From the NCBI RefSeq assembly GCF_016093545.1, contig NZ_JADKYX010000021.1, positions 81,381-145,380 on the forward strand: a stretch of 64,000 nt of DNA, written 5' to 3'. The number at the start of each line of letters is the position of its first letter. Positions within the stretch are counted from its first letter, which is position 1. The notes beneath the pieces are model-generated. The model saw only the letters and a list, made by a program, of their open reading frames with translations. It did no database searches and was not told where the DNA came from. The DNA comes from Massilia rhizosphaerae. GTDB taxonomy: Bacteria; Pseudomonadota; Gammaproteobacteria; Burkholderiales; Burkholderiaceae_D. The position numbers and the translations under genes are program-made. Below, in pieces: positions 45,397 to 53,619 of the stretch.

Positions 45397-45585
45397 ATGA
45401 AATCGATTTTAGACGTGTGCCCGCCGATCGTCGCAGCTTGTAAGTTGGGAAATAAATATAAGGGAGACGGTAATGCAATTAAGAAGATGGACGACTTCAC
45501 CACCACCGAGGCCGCCACGGTGCCCGAGCCCGGCACCCAGCTAATGCTGGGGATTGGCCTGCTGGCGCTGGTGGTTGCGCGCTGA
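45397..45585 (+). pseudogene. Remnant of a PEP-CTERM protein gene
   Basis: A short frame of 62 codons ends DDFTTTEAATVPEPGTQLML and GIGLLALVVAR: a PEP motif and membrane helix with the basic tail cut to one Arg. GGGAGACGGTAATG at about 45463 looks like a former ribosome site and start in another frame. It looks like a gene that lost its middle. A strong terminator follows. Confidence 0.55.
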
Positions 45586-45654
45586 AGATCGCGTCAATCC
45601 TGGCCTTCACACCCTTTTGCTCTCCTCCACGGCGGTGTTCCGCGGTGGTTTTTA

Positions 45655-45683
45655 GGGGGCAGCTTTGGCTGCCCCTTTTTTTT
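45655..45683 (+). terminator. Rho-independent terminator
   Basis: GGGGCAGC (45656-45663) pairs exactly with GCTGCCCC (45668-45675) around TTTG, followed by eight T. A second imperfect hairpin (CCACGGCGG/CCGCGGTGG, 45626-45648) precedes it with its own T run. Together they insulate the XylR-type gene. Confidence 0.88.
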
Positions 45684-45905
45684 GGAATCGGATACCGGGC
45701 GCTGCCTGGCAGGACGGGCGGGAACCCATCCGCGACGTTCTTGTGGGGTGTGCGATGGTTGGATTGGGGCAGGGCCGGTTGCCTGCAAGCGGGATGCTCT
45801 TAATAAAAGTAAAGGATGGGGAGACGATCTTGCCCCCGGTTTTTGTATGCGCAAGTGCGGCTGTGATTGTTTTTTTCGAAAATGCTTTCCAACCATACAA
45901 GTAAA

Positions 45906-47105
45906 ATGAAGACGACCAAAGTACATCGGATCGCGCTGTTATTCAACGCGAACAAGATATTCGATCACGAAGTCATTGCCGGCATTGCCGGATATATTGG
46001 AAATACGCGCGAGGCCTGGGATATCTTCGTGGAAGAAGATTTCCAATTGCGCCTGTCAGGCATCGAGCACTGGCAGGGCGACGGCATTATCGCCAATTTT
46101 GACGATCCGGCCGTGGCAGAAGCGTTGTCGCGCTGTAGCGTACCGGTGGTGGCAGTTGGCGGTTCCTATGCCGACCCGGCCAACTACCCGGCCGGTGTGC
46201 CGTACGTGGCAACCGACAATTTCAAGCTGATCGAACTGGCACGCCAGCATTTGATCGATGTCGGCCTGCAGCGTTTCGCCATGTTCAGCGTTCCCGCCAC
46301 CGAGAAAAACCGCTGGGCGCACGAGCGCGAGAATGCCTTCCGCAGCCTGATGCAGGGCGACCAGCTGGAAGCGGAGATCTTCCGCGGCTGCGAAACCAGC
46401 ACCCATTCGTGGGACGAGGCGGCCCAGGGGCAGATCGACTGGTTGCGCAGCTTGGCCAAACCGGTCGGCATCATCGCCGTATCGGACGCGCGTGCACGCC
46501 AGCTATTGCAGGCCTGTGTCATCGCCGGCATCGAAGTGCCGGAACAGGTGGCGATCATCGGCATCGACAACGATCCCCTGGTGCGCAAGCTCACCCGCAT
46601 ACCGCTCAGCTCCGTGGTCCAGGGCGCGCAGGAGATGGGACGCGTGGCAGCCCATCTGATCGAGCAGATGCTGCGCGGGGTGCGCCCGCCGAACACGGCG
46701 ATCGTGGTGCCGCCGGCCGGCATCAAGGTGCAGGCGTCCAGCCAGTACCAGTTGATCAAGCATCCGAACGTGATGCGGGCGCGCCACTTCATTCGCCAGT
46801 ATGCCTGCCAGGGCATCAAGACCGAACAGGTGGCCAAACATGTCGGCGTGTCGCGCTCATCGCTCGAAGCCGCCTTTCGCCAGGAGCTGGGATGCAGCGT
46901 GCACGACGTGATCCTGAGCTTCAAGCTCAATGCCGCCAAGGCCGGCCTGGAAGTCGGCGATTGCAGCATCGAGGACGTGGCGGTGGACAGCGGCCTCACG
47001 TCCATCCAGCACATGCATCGCGTGTTCAAGCGCGAACTTGGCTGCACGCCGCGCGCCTACCGCGACCGCGTGCTCAGCGAGCGTGGACAGGAGTCGTCAG
47101 CGTAG
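45906..47105 (+). CDS. xylR: XylR-type regulator (LacI-like sensor plus AraC DNA-binding domain)
   Basis: Product of 399 aa. An N-terminal periplasmic-binding-protein-like sensor (about 1-275; RIALLFNANK, FVEEDFQLRL, VAIIGIDNDPLVRKLT) is followed by two helix-turn-helix motifs of the AraC type (about 290-390; QVAKHVGVSRSSLEAAFRQELG and IEDVAVDSGLTSIQHMHRVF). E. coli XylR of this build binds D-xylose and activates xylose genes; xylose is a product of xyloglucan. ATG 45906 aligns with the family start; upstream starts at 45882 and 45867 are possible. It stands just before the receptor operon. The symbol is by family resemblance. Confidence 0.85.
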   Translation: MKTTKVHRIALLFNANKIFDHEVIAGIAGYIGNTREAWDIFVEEDFQLRLSGIEHWQGDGIIANFDDPAVAEALSRCSVPVVAVGGSYADPANYPAGVPYVATDNFKLIELARQHLIDVGLQRFAMFSVPATEKNRWAHERENAFRSLMQGDQLEAEIFRGCETSTHSWDEAAQGQIDWLRSLAKPVGIIAVSDARARQLLQACVIAGIEVPEQVAIIGIDNDPLVRKLTRIPLSSVVQGAQEMGRVAAHLIEQMLRGVRPPNTAIVVPPAGIKVQASSQYQLIKHPNVMRARHFIRQYACQGIKTEQVAKHVGVSRSSLEAAFRQELGCSVHDVILSFKLNAAKAGLEVGDCSIEDVAVDSGLTSIQHMHRVFKRELGCTPRAYRDRVLSERGQESSA

Positions 47106-47354
47106 AACCTAACGCGGTTTCACCTCCAATACAGCGCCATCGAAGCAGCTGATTGACCGTTATCGATAATAAAAGCAGGGAGACAGGACGTGCGCCTCAA
47201 GCTCGTTCAATGCGGCAGCAAGCTGCCCGCAGACCTTTCCAACGTCCGCCTCGCGCACAGTCAGGCCAAGCCGGCCGGATCCGGCCGGCGCGACGCAGGC
47301 CGGCCCCCGCCGCCTCCCCGCGCAGCGCGCGTGTTTCCAATCTTGGCACGCTGC
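47106..47354. other. Leader region between XylR-type gene and receptor operon
   Basis: No gene is supported. The part 47270-47340 has Gly-Arg-rich frames of no resemblance. A GCCGGATCCGGCCGGC palindrome (about 47271-47288) may be a hairpin ending regulator transcripts, without a T run. Confidence 0.35.
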
Positions 47355-47384
47355 TTGTCCTGTGTTTTTGAAAACGTTTACATA
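47355..47384 (+). promoter_or_regulatory. Promoter with LacI-family operator before the receptor operon
   Basis: TTGTCC (47355-47360) and TACATA (47379-47384) are 18 bases apart. Between and over the -10 lies TGAAAACGTTTACA (47369-47382), one base from the perfect palindrome TGTAAACGTTTACA typical of LacI/GalR-family operators. Such placement would block RNA polymerase, so repression by a LacI-type protein not present in this window is likely. Confidence 0.6.
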
Positions 47385-47528
47385 ACGACAGCGAGGCGAC
47401 GCCAGTCCATACATCCTTGACCGGGACCATCGTCCATGCCGCCTAGCGGGGCAGGGACCATCTTTCCTTGTCATCGGCGTCGCCGGTGGCGAGCAATTTT
47501 AGCAAACGCAATAGAGAGGAACATTAAA

Positions 47529-48779
47529 ATGAGGAGACATACCATGGGATTCCAGCTTTCGGCCATCGGCCTTGCCTGCGCCACGCTGCTGGTCGGCTGC
47601 GGCGGCGGCGGCGCGGCCACGGGCGGCAAATCCCAGTCCATCGAATTTGCTTTCCCGGGTTCGCACTATCTGATGACGCCGGCCGCACCGCTGGTGGCGA
47701 CCGCGTCGTCCGGGCTGCCGATCACCTTCACGTCGAACACGCCAAGCACCTGCACCATGGATGGCGACAAGCTGGTAACGGTCAAGGCGGGCGAATGCTC
47801 GATCACGGCCAGCCAGGCCGGCGACAGCACCTACATGGCGGCCTCGCAGCAGCAGTTGTTCAATGTGCTCAAGCATACGCAGTTTGTCAACTTCCCCTCG
47901 CCCGGCTTCCAGTCGATCACCAAGACCCCGGATCCGCTCGTGGCAACTTCCGAGTCGGGTCTGCCGGTGACCTTCGCCTCGACCACGCCCGACGTGTGCA
48001 CCACCACCGGCACCACGCTCACCCTGGTCTCCAAGGGTACCTGCTCGATCACCGCCGCGCAGGCGGGCAACGACACCTACGATGCCGGGTCTGCCAAGGC
48101 CGTCTTCATCGTTGGCGATGACAAACCGCCGGTGCTCACCATCATGAACGGCGTCAAGGCGGTCGACAGCACCGTAGACGGCGATCCGATCAACCGCTGG
48201 GCCGGCAGTAGCGTTGACGGCTGGAGTTGCAGCGACCCGAACTGGTGCAGCACGACGTTCAACGCCGCCGACAGCAGCTTCACCTACAAGTACGTGATCC
48301 AGACCAAGGACCCCAAGCATCCGTGGGACGGCAGCGATATCGGTGCCTATTTCGGTTTCGACGTGGTTCCCCACGGCGTGAAGGACGGCACCAGCGACGG
48401 CCTGCGCGTGAGCAATCAGACCACGATCAAGATCACGCTGGGCCAGAACGACGAGTGGGTCCAGACCGGCCACAATGAACTGTATCTGATCTTCGTGCTG
48501 GGCCACGTCAACAACAACTGCAACGTCGCCCCGCACGTGCTGCTCAAACCCACGGGCAGCGCGGTCACCACGTATGAAGTTCAACTGAGCGACATCAAGG
48601 GCTTCGACAACTCGTGCGGCTTGTCGAACCTGAATGAGGCCGACGAGATGAAAAAGTATCCGATCGTCGACTTCAAGGTGTACGGGCCGCGCTCGAACAC
48701 CTCGGTGGTGGGCGCTTCACCGACCACGCCGGGCTATCCGACCGCGCTCACCGTCAAAGGCCCGATCACCATCCAGTAA
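47529..48779 (+). CDS. Surface-type lipoprotein with tandem Ig-like repeats (candidate glycan-binding protein)
   Basis: Lipoprotein of 416 aa with lipobox LLVGCGGGG (Cys24). Two tandem repeats of about 75 residues follow (LVATASSGLPITFTSNTPSTC / LVATSESGLPVTFASTTPDVC, each ending CSITA.QAG..TY). A C-terminal domain (about 200-416) without recognised family is rich in Asn, Asp, Trp and Tyr. Directly upstream of the TonB receptor, it occupies the place of a SusD/SGBP-type glycan-capturing partner; that role is inferred. Ribosome sites precede both ATG 47529 and ATG 47544. Confidence 0.72.
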   Translation: MRRHTMGFQLSAIGLACATLLVGCGGGGAATGGKSQSIEFAFPGSHYLMTPAAPLVATASSGLPITFTSNTPSTCTMDGDKLVTVKAGECSITASQAGDSTYMAASQQQLFNVLKHTQFVNFPSPGFQSITKTPDPLVATSESGLPVTFASTTPDVCTTTGTTLTLVSKGTCSITAAQAGNDTYDAGSAKAVFIVGDDKPPVLTIMNGVKAVDSTVDGDPINRWAGSSVDGWSCSDPNWCSTTFNAADSSFTYKYVIQTKDPKHPWDGSDIGAYFGFDVVPHGVKDGTSDGLRVSNQTTIKITLGQNDEWVQTGHNELYLIFVLGHVNNNCNVAPHVLLKPTGSAVTTYEVQLSDIKGFDNSCGLSNLNEADEMKKYPIVDFKVYGPRSNTSVVGASPTTPGYPTALTVKGPITIQ

Positions 48780-48893
48780 GCCGGGGCGCCGGGAAGCGCT
48801 CGCGTTTCCCGGCCACCAGGCCAGATATTGCTTCCATGCCGCAGCAGCGCGCGGCTGGACATTCGAGATTCGATCTAGAAAAGAGATAATGAC

Positions 48894-51800
48894 ATGAAGA
48901 GACAATTCAAAAAAACCGCGCTGTCCATCGCCGTGGCACAGGCCGCGCTCATTTGCGGGGGCGCCGCGTTCGCACAAAGCGCACCGGCGACCGAGGGCGG
49001 CGCCGCGAGCACCGACAAGGACGGCACCGTAACCGTCGTGGTGACCGGCCAGCGCGCGGCGATGCAGTCGGCCGCCGAGCTCAAGCAGAACTCCGAAGAG
49101 ATCATCGACGGCGTCGTCGCCGAGGAAGCCGGCAAGCTGCCGGACAAGTCGATCACCGAGGTGCTGCAGCGCGTGGTCGGCGTGACCATGGACCGCAACA
49201 GCCGCGGCGACCCGGAGCACTTCTCGGTCGAAGGGTCGGGCATCGCGGTGCGCGGCCTGACCTGGGGCTCGTCCACGCTCAACGGGCGCGAGTCATTCTC
49301 GGCCGGCTGGCCGGGACGCGAGCTGAGCTGGGGTGACGTGCCGCCAGAGCTGATGTCGGCCGTGATCGTGCACAAGAACCCGCCGGCCGAACTGATCGAA
49401 GGCGGCGTCAGCGGCCAGGTCGACCTGCGCACCGCGCTGCCATTCGATTACAAGGGCGACAAGTTCGCCATCTCGACCAATGCCAATTACAACGCGCTGG
49501 GCAAGAAATCCTCGCCGGGCATGTCGGCCCTGGCCTCGAAACGCTGGGAAAACGATTTCGGCCGATGGGGCATGCTGCTGGACCTGTCGGCCAACCGCAG
49601 CAACGAGCACAACGACTCGATTCAGATCGACCCCTATTACCCGCGCACCAACGTCGTCGATGGCAAGACCGTCTGGGCGCCCAAGTCGGGCTCGTATCGC
49701 ACCAACACCTCCCGCTACGACCGCGTCGGCGAGTATGCCGCGCTGCAGTGGAAGAAGAATGGCGTGGAGTCCTCGTTTACCGTGTTCAACTCGGCCTACA
49801 CGAACAACAGCCAGGAGCACGCCCTCTACACCGGCGTGGAGAACACCTACAAGACCAAGCTGAACAACCCTGTGTTCGACGCCAATGGCGTGCTGCAGTC
49901 GGCCAGGTACACCTACCCGGGCGGCCAAGGGGCGAACAATTTCGTCGAGGGCGGCCTGGAATTCAATTCGAACTCCACCGACTCGCTGGTCCACTCGACG
50001 ACCCGCGAACTCGCCTGGAACACCAAGTGGACCGTCAACCAACGCCTGGCGTTCCAGAACGACTTTCAGTGGGTGCACGCCAAGGCCGACAGCACCTACC
50101 GCAACATGACCCTGTCGACCTTCGTGCCGAGCATGAACATCAGCGTGAAGGGCAGCGATCCGGCCGAAATCACCTTCGACGACGCGGCGACCCAGTTCCT
50201 GGCCGATCGGGGCCATTACTACCCGAACGCCTTTGTGCCGCAAATGGGCAAGGAAGACGGCGACTTGTATGCCTGGAAGGTCGACGGGCGCTTCAGGTTC
50301 GACCATCCGGTGCTGCGTGACCTGCGTTTCGGCATACGCCTGACCGACCGCAAGTCCACCCACGTCAAGGCCAGCGGTTCGGACTGGTATACCACGTCCC
50401 GGCCATGGGAGGTCGCCACGACCCAACGGCCGGGCACCCTGCCGACCTCGGCCGACACCGGGGGCTGGCAGCCGCGCGCCAGCTTCGGCTACCTGAGCGA
50501 TCCGCGCTACGGCGACCTGCTCCCGACCACGCTGTTCAAATACAACAACTTCTTCAACGGCAAGGTTCCGGCGCCGGCGGCGCTGGTGCAACCGAGCACG
50601 GCGGCGGTCCTGGGCTATCCCGATTCCTACGCGGTGGCGAAGAAGGTCGTCCAGTACCAGTGCGAGGACGGCGCCCAGCATTTCGGCACCACGGTGGACT
50701 GCTCGACGCAGGGCAACGACTGGACGCCGCTCTCCTACGACGGCGACCCGAGCAAGACCTTCAGCAACAACGAGAAGACCCAAGCCGCCTATCTGTCGAG
50801 CCGCTTCGGCTGGGATGAGCTGCGCTACCCGGTCGAGGGTAGCGTCGGCGTGCGCGTGGTGCATACCTCGACGACGGCGCATGGCTACACCGTGTTCAAG
50901 CCGACCTACGACACCCTCACGCCGCCGGCTATGCCGCGCTTTGGCAAGATCGACACCCCGCTCGACGGCAAGAACAGCTTCGTCGACGTGCTGCCGAGCC
51001 TGAACCTGAAGGCGGAACTGAGCGACAAGCTGCAAGCGCGCTTCGCCTTCGCCAAGTCGATGTACCGGCCCGGCTTTGGCGACCTGAGCGAGTACGTCAC
51101 GCTCAGCCAGACCTACAACCAGGCCGTCGGTACCACGCCGGCGAGCGTCACCTATCAGGGCAGTGACACCGGCAACGTCAAGCTCAAGCCGACCCGCGCC
51201 TACAGCTATGACGTGTCGCTCGAGTGGTATCCGGGCAGCGGCAGCTCGCTGACGGCCGACGTGTTCTACAAGAAGGTGAGCGACATCATCTTGAATTCGG
51301 CCGTCAGCCACAGCTACGCCGACCTGGCCGGCAACTTGCAAAGCTTCATGATCCAGCAGAAGGACAACGCCTCGGACGGTTCCGTGGCCGGTCTGGAGCT
51401 GGCAGGGCAGACCTACTTCAACAACGTGTCCGGTTTGCAGGACGTGTTGCCGGAGTGGACCAAGGGCTTCGGCATCTCGGCCAACTATACCTACATCAAG
51501 AGCAAGCAGGAGCTGCACCATCCGTTCGACCAGAAGTACTGCCCGGCGGCCGGCTCGTTTAACGACGCCTCGCTCAACCTGTTCGGCTGCGACAGCAACG
51601 GTCTGCCGTTCACCACGATGCCGCTGCAGTACCTGTCGCGCAACGCCTACAACGTGGCCCTCATGTACGACAAGGGACCGTTTTCGGCGCGCCTGGCCTA
51701 CAGCTGGCGCAGCCGCTTCCTGCAGGGCGTGAACGTGAACGGCACCTCGGGCCAGGACGCCACCAGTGCCGATCCGGCGCACCCGGGCGCCACCAACGTG

Positions 51801-52013
51801 GCCTTCGGCTTGCCGACCTGGCAGGAAGCGACCGGTCAGCTGGACTTCGGCATGGACTACCGCTACAACGAGCATCTGTCGGGTAGCTTCTCGATGACCA
51901 ACCTCACCGACGCGACGGTTCTCCAGACCCAGCAGCAAGGGATAGGCATGATGGGCCGCGCCTGGTTCGAGTACGGCCGCGGCTACCGCGCCTCGCTGCG
52001 CTACCAGTTCTAA
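48894..52013 (+). CDS. TonB-dependent outer-membrane receptor (carbohydrate type)
   Basis: Product of 1,039 aa, the size of the large Xanthomonas/Caulobacter-type receptors for oligosaccharides. Signal peptide (about 1-27, GGAAFAQ). A TonB-box-like stretch (GTVTVVVTGQRAAMQ) is followed by the plug (ADKSITEVLQRV-like KLPDKSITEVLQRVVGVTMD, about 80-210) and a 22-strand barrel ending in aromatic YRASLRYQF. The substrate is inferred from neighbours as xyloglucan oligosaccharides or related. Two strong hairpins separate it from the halogenase genes. Confidence 0.93.
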   Translation: MKRQFKKTALSIAVAQAALICGGAAFAQSAPATEGGAASTDKDGTVTVVVTGQRAAMQSAAELKQNSEEIIDGVVAEEAGKLPDKSITEVLQRVVGVTMDRNSRGDPEHFSVEGSGIAVRGLTWGSSTLNGRESFSAGWPGRELSWGDVPPELMSAVIVHKNPPAELIEGGVSGQVDLRTALPFDYKGDKFAISTNANYNALGKKSSPGMSALASKRWENDFGRWGMLLDLSANRSNEHNDSIQIDPYYPRTNVVDGKTVWAPKSGSYRTNTSRYDRVGEYAALQWKKNGVESSFTVFNSAYTNNSQEHALYTGVENTYKTKLNNPVFDANGVLQSARYTYPGGQGANNFVEGGLEFNSNSTDSLVHSTTRELAWNTKWTVNQRLAFQNDFQWVHAKADSTYRNMTLSTFVPSMNISVKGSDPAEITFDDAATQFLADRGHYYPNAFVPQMGKEDGDLYAWKVDGRFRFDHPVLRDLRFGIRLTDRKSTHVKASGSDWYTTSRPWEVATTQRPGTLPTSADTGGWQPRASFGYLSDPRYGDLLPTTLFKYNNFFNGKVPAPAALVQPSTAAVLGYPDSYAVAKKVVQYQCEDGAQHFGTTVDCSTQGNDWTPLSYDGDPSKTFSNNEKTQAAYLSSRFGWDELRYPVEGSVGVRVVHTSTTAHGYTVFKPTYDTLTPPAMPRFGKIDTPLDGKNSFVDVLPSLNLKAELSDKLQARFAFAKSMYRPGFGDLSEYVTLSQTYNQAVGTTPASVTYQGSDTGNVKLKPTRAYSYDVSLEWYPGSGSSLTADVFYKKVSDIILNSAVSHSYADLAGNLQSFMIQQKDNASDGSVAGLELAGQTYFNNVSGLQDVLPEWTKGFGISANYTYIKSKQELHHPFDQKYCPAAGSFNDASLNLFGCDSNGLPFTTMPLQYLSRNAYNVALMYDKGPFSARLAYSWRSRFLQGVNVNGTSGQDATSADPAHPGATNVAFGLPTWQEATGQLDFGMDYRYNEHLSGSFSMTNLTDATVLQTQQQGIGMMGRAWFEYGRGYRASLRYQF

Positions 52014-52021
52014 GCAGTGGC

Positions 52022-52091
52022 GGGGCGGCCCTGGGCAGGGGCCGCCCCACCTGCGGGGCCATTGATCAAGTCCTTGCCGGCCTCGGCAAGG
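52022..52091 (+). other. Two hairpins between receptor and halogenase genes
   Basis: GGGGCGGCCC/GGGCCGCCCC (52022-52031 with 52039-52048), 10 bp, and CCTTGCCG/CGGCAAGG (52072-52079 with 52084-52091), 8 bp, both perfect. Neither is followed by a T run. They may stabilise the receptor mRNA 3' end and lower expression of the downstream genes. Confidence 0.65.
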
Positions 52092-52113
52092 CAAACATTA
52101 GAAAGTGACAACG

Positions 52114-53619
52114 ATGACCGATAATCACATCCGTAAAGTCGTCATCGTCGGCGGCGGCACCGCCGGCTGGATGACTGCCGCGCCGCTGGCGCTCAAGCTG
52201 GGCGGGCGCTGCGAGATCGTGCTGGTCGAGTCGCCCGAGATCGGCACCGTCGGCGTCGGTGAAGCGACGCTGCCGACCATCCGCTATTTCAATCATTCCC
52301 TGGGCCTCGACGACGCCGATTTCGTCAGGAAGACCCAGGCGACCTTCAAGCTCGGCATCGAGTTCAAGGACTGGGGCCATGTCGGCAACCGCTTCTTCCA
52401 CGGTTTCGGCGACTTCGGCCCGCCGATCGAGCATCGCCCGGCCTATATGTACTGGCTGCGCCTGTCGCGGACCTTCAAGGATATGCCCTCTTACGAGCAA
52501 TGGTCTATCGCGACGGCGATGGCGCGCAACAACCGCTTTGCCCCGCCGCACGACGAGATGCCCTCCGTGAGCGACGCCTATTCCTTCGCCTACCATTTCG
52601 ACGCCGGCCTGTATGCCGCCTATTTGCGCGTCTACGCCATGGGCTGCGGCGTGACGCGCGTCGAAGGCATGATCGACGGCGTCGAACAGCATCCCGAGAC
52701 CGGCTTCATCACCGCCCTCAAGCTGCGCGACGGGCGGCGTGTCGAAGGCGACCTGTTTGTCGATTGTTCCGGCTTTCGCGGCCTGTTGATCGAAGGCGTA
52801 TTCAAGGCCGGCTACGACGACTGGAGCGACATGCTGCCTTGTAACAGCGCGCAGGCCGTGCCGTGCGCCAAGGCCGAGCAGCTCACGCCGTACACCATAT
52901 CGACCGCCAAGAGCGCCGGCTGGACCTGGCGCATCCCGCTGCAGCACCGCACCGGCAACGGCCATGTCTACTGCGACGCCTTCACCAGCGACGAGGACGC
53001 CGGCCGCGTGCTGATGGACGGCCTGGATGGCGAAGCGCAGGGCGCGCCGCGCCAGCTGCGCTTTACCACCGGACGGCGCCGCAAGTCCTGGATCAAGAAC
53101 TGCGTGGCCATCGGTTTGTCGAGCGGCTTTCTCGAACCGCTCGAATCGACCAGCATCAACATCATCGAAGTGGCGGTCGGCTGGCTGGTGCAGTTTTTTC
53201 CCCAGCGCGATTGCCGTCCCGAGCTGGCCGACGAGTTCAACCGCATGATCACGGAACGCTACCAGTTCGTGCGCGACTTCATCGTGCTGCATTACAAGGT
53301 CACCCAGCGCTCGGATTCGGAATTCTGGCGCTACTGCGCCAACATGCCGATTCCCGATACGCTCAAGCACCAAATCGAGCTGTTCCGCGAAACCGGGCAT
53401 GTGGCCATCTACGATCCGGAAGGGTTTTCCTCGTCCTCGTATTTCTCGATCCTGATGGGGCTCGGCGTGGTGCCGAAGGCCGACGATCCGCTGATCGACG
53501 CCCTGCAGTTCGACCGGCTGCTGGGGCATTTCGCCAGCCGGCGCGAGATCATCAACCAGGTCGTCAAGGCGATGCCCGAGCACGGCCAGTACATTTCCCT
53601 GCACTGCAAGGCGCCATGA
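52114..53619 (+). CDS. Flavin-dependent (tryptophan-type) halogenase, copy 1
   Basis: FADH2- and oxygen-dependent halogenase-fold protein of 501 aa. FAD motif VGGGTAGWMTA (about 11-22). The catalytic Lys is Lys79 in QATFKLGIEF, the same number as in PrnA. WTWRIP (270-275) is the WxWxIP signature that keeps the enzyme from acting as a monooxygenase. EPLEST (341-346) holds the Glu that assists halogenation. Such genes often sit beside TonB receptors; the physiological substrate is unknown. ATG 52114 is preferred over GTG 52105. Its stop overlaps the next start. Confidence 0.9.
   Translation: MTDNHIRKVVIVGGGTAGWMTAAPLALKLGGRCEIVLVESPEIGTVGVGEATLPTIRYFNHSLGLDDADFVRKTQATFKLGIEFKDWGHVGNRFFHGFGDFGPPIEHRPAYMYWLRLSRTFKDMPSYEQWSIATAMARNNRFAPPHDEMPSVSDAYSFAYHFDAGLYAAYLRVYAMGCGVTRVEGMIDGVEQHPETGFITALKLRDGRRVEGDLFVDCSGFRGLLIEGVFKAGYDDWSDMLPCNSAQAVPCAKAEQLTPYTISTAKSAGWTWRIPLQHRTGNGHVYCDAFTSDEDAGRVLMDGLDGEAQGAPRQLRFTTGRRRKSWIKNCVAIGLSSGFLEPLESTSINIIEVAVGWLVQFFPQRDCRPELADEFNRMITERYQFVRDFIVLHYKVTQRSDSEFWRYCANMPIPDTLKHQIELFRETGHVAIYDPEGFSSSSYFSILMGLGVVPKADDPLIDALQFDRLLGHFASRREIINQVVKAMPEHGQYISLHCKAP

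Noticed and set aside
52105..52113. GTG 52105 as start of the first halogenase
   Set aside because: It adds three residues only; ATG 52114 gives Lys79 the usual family position.
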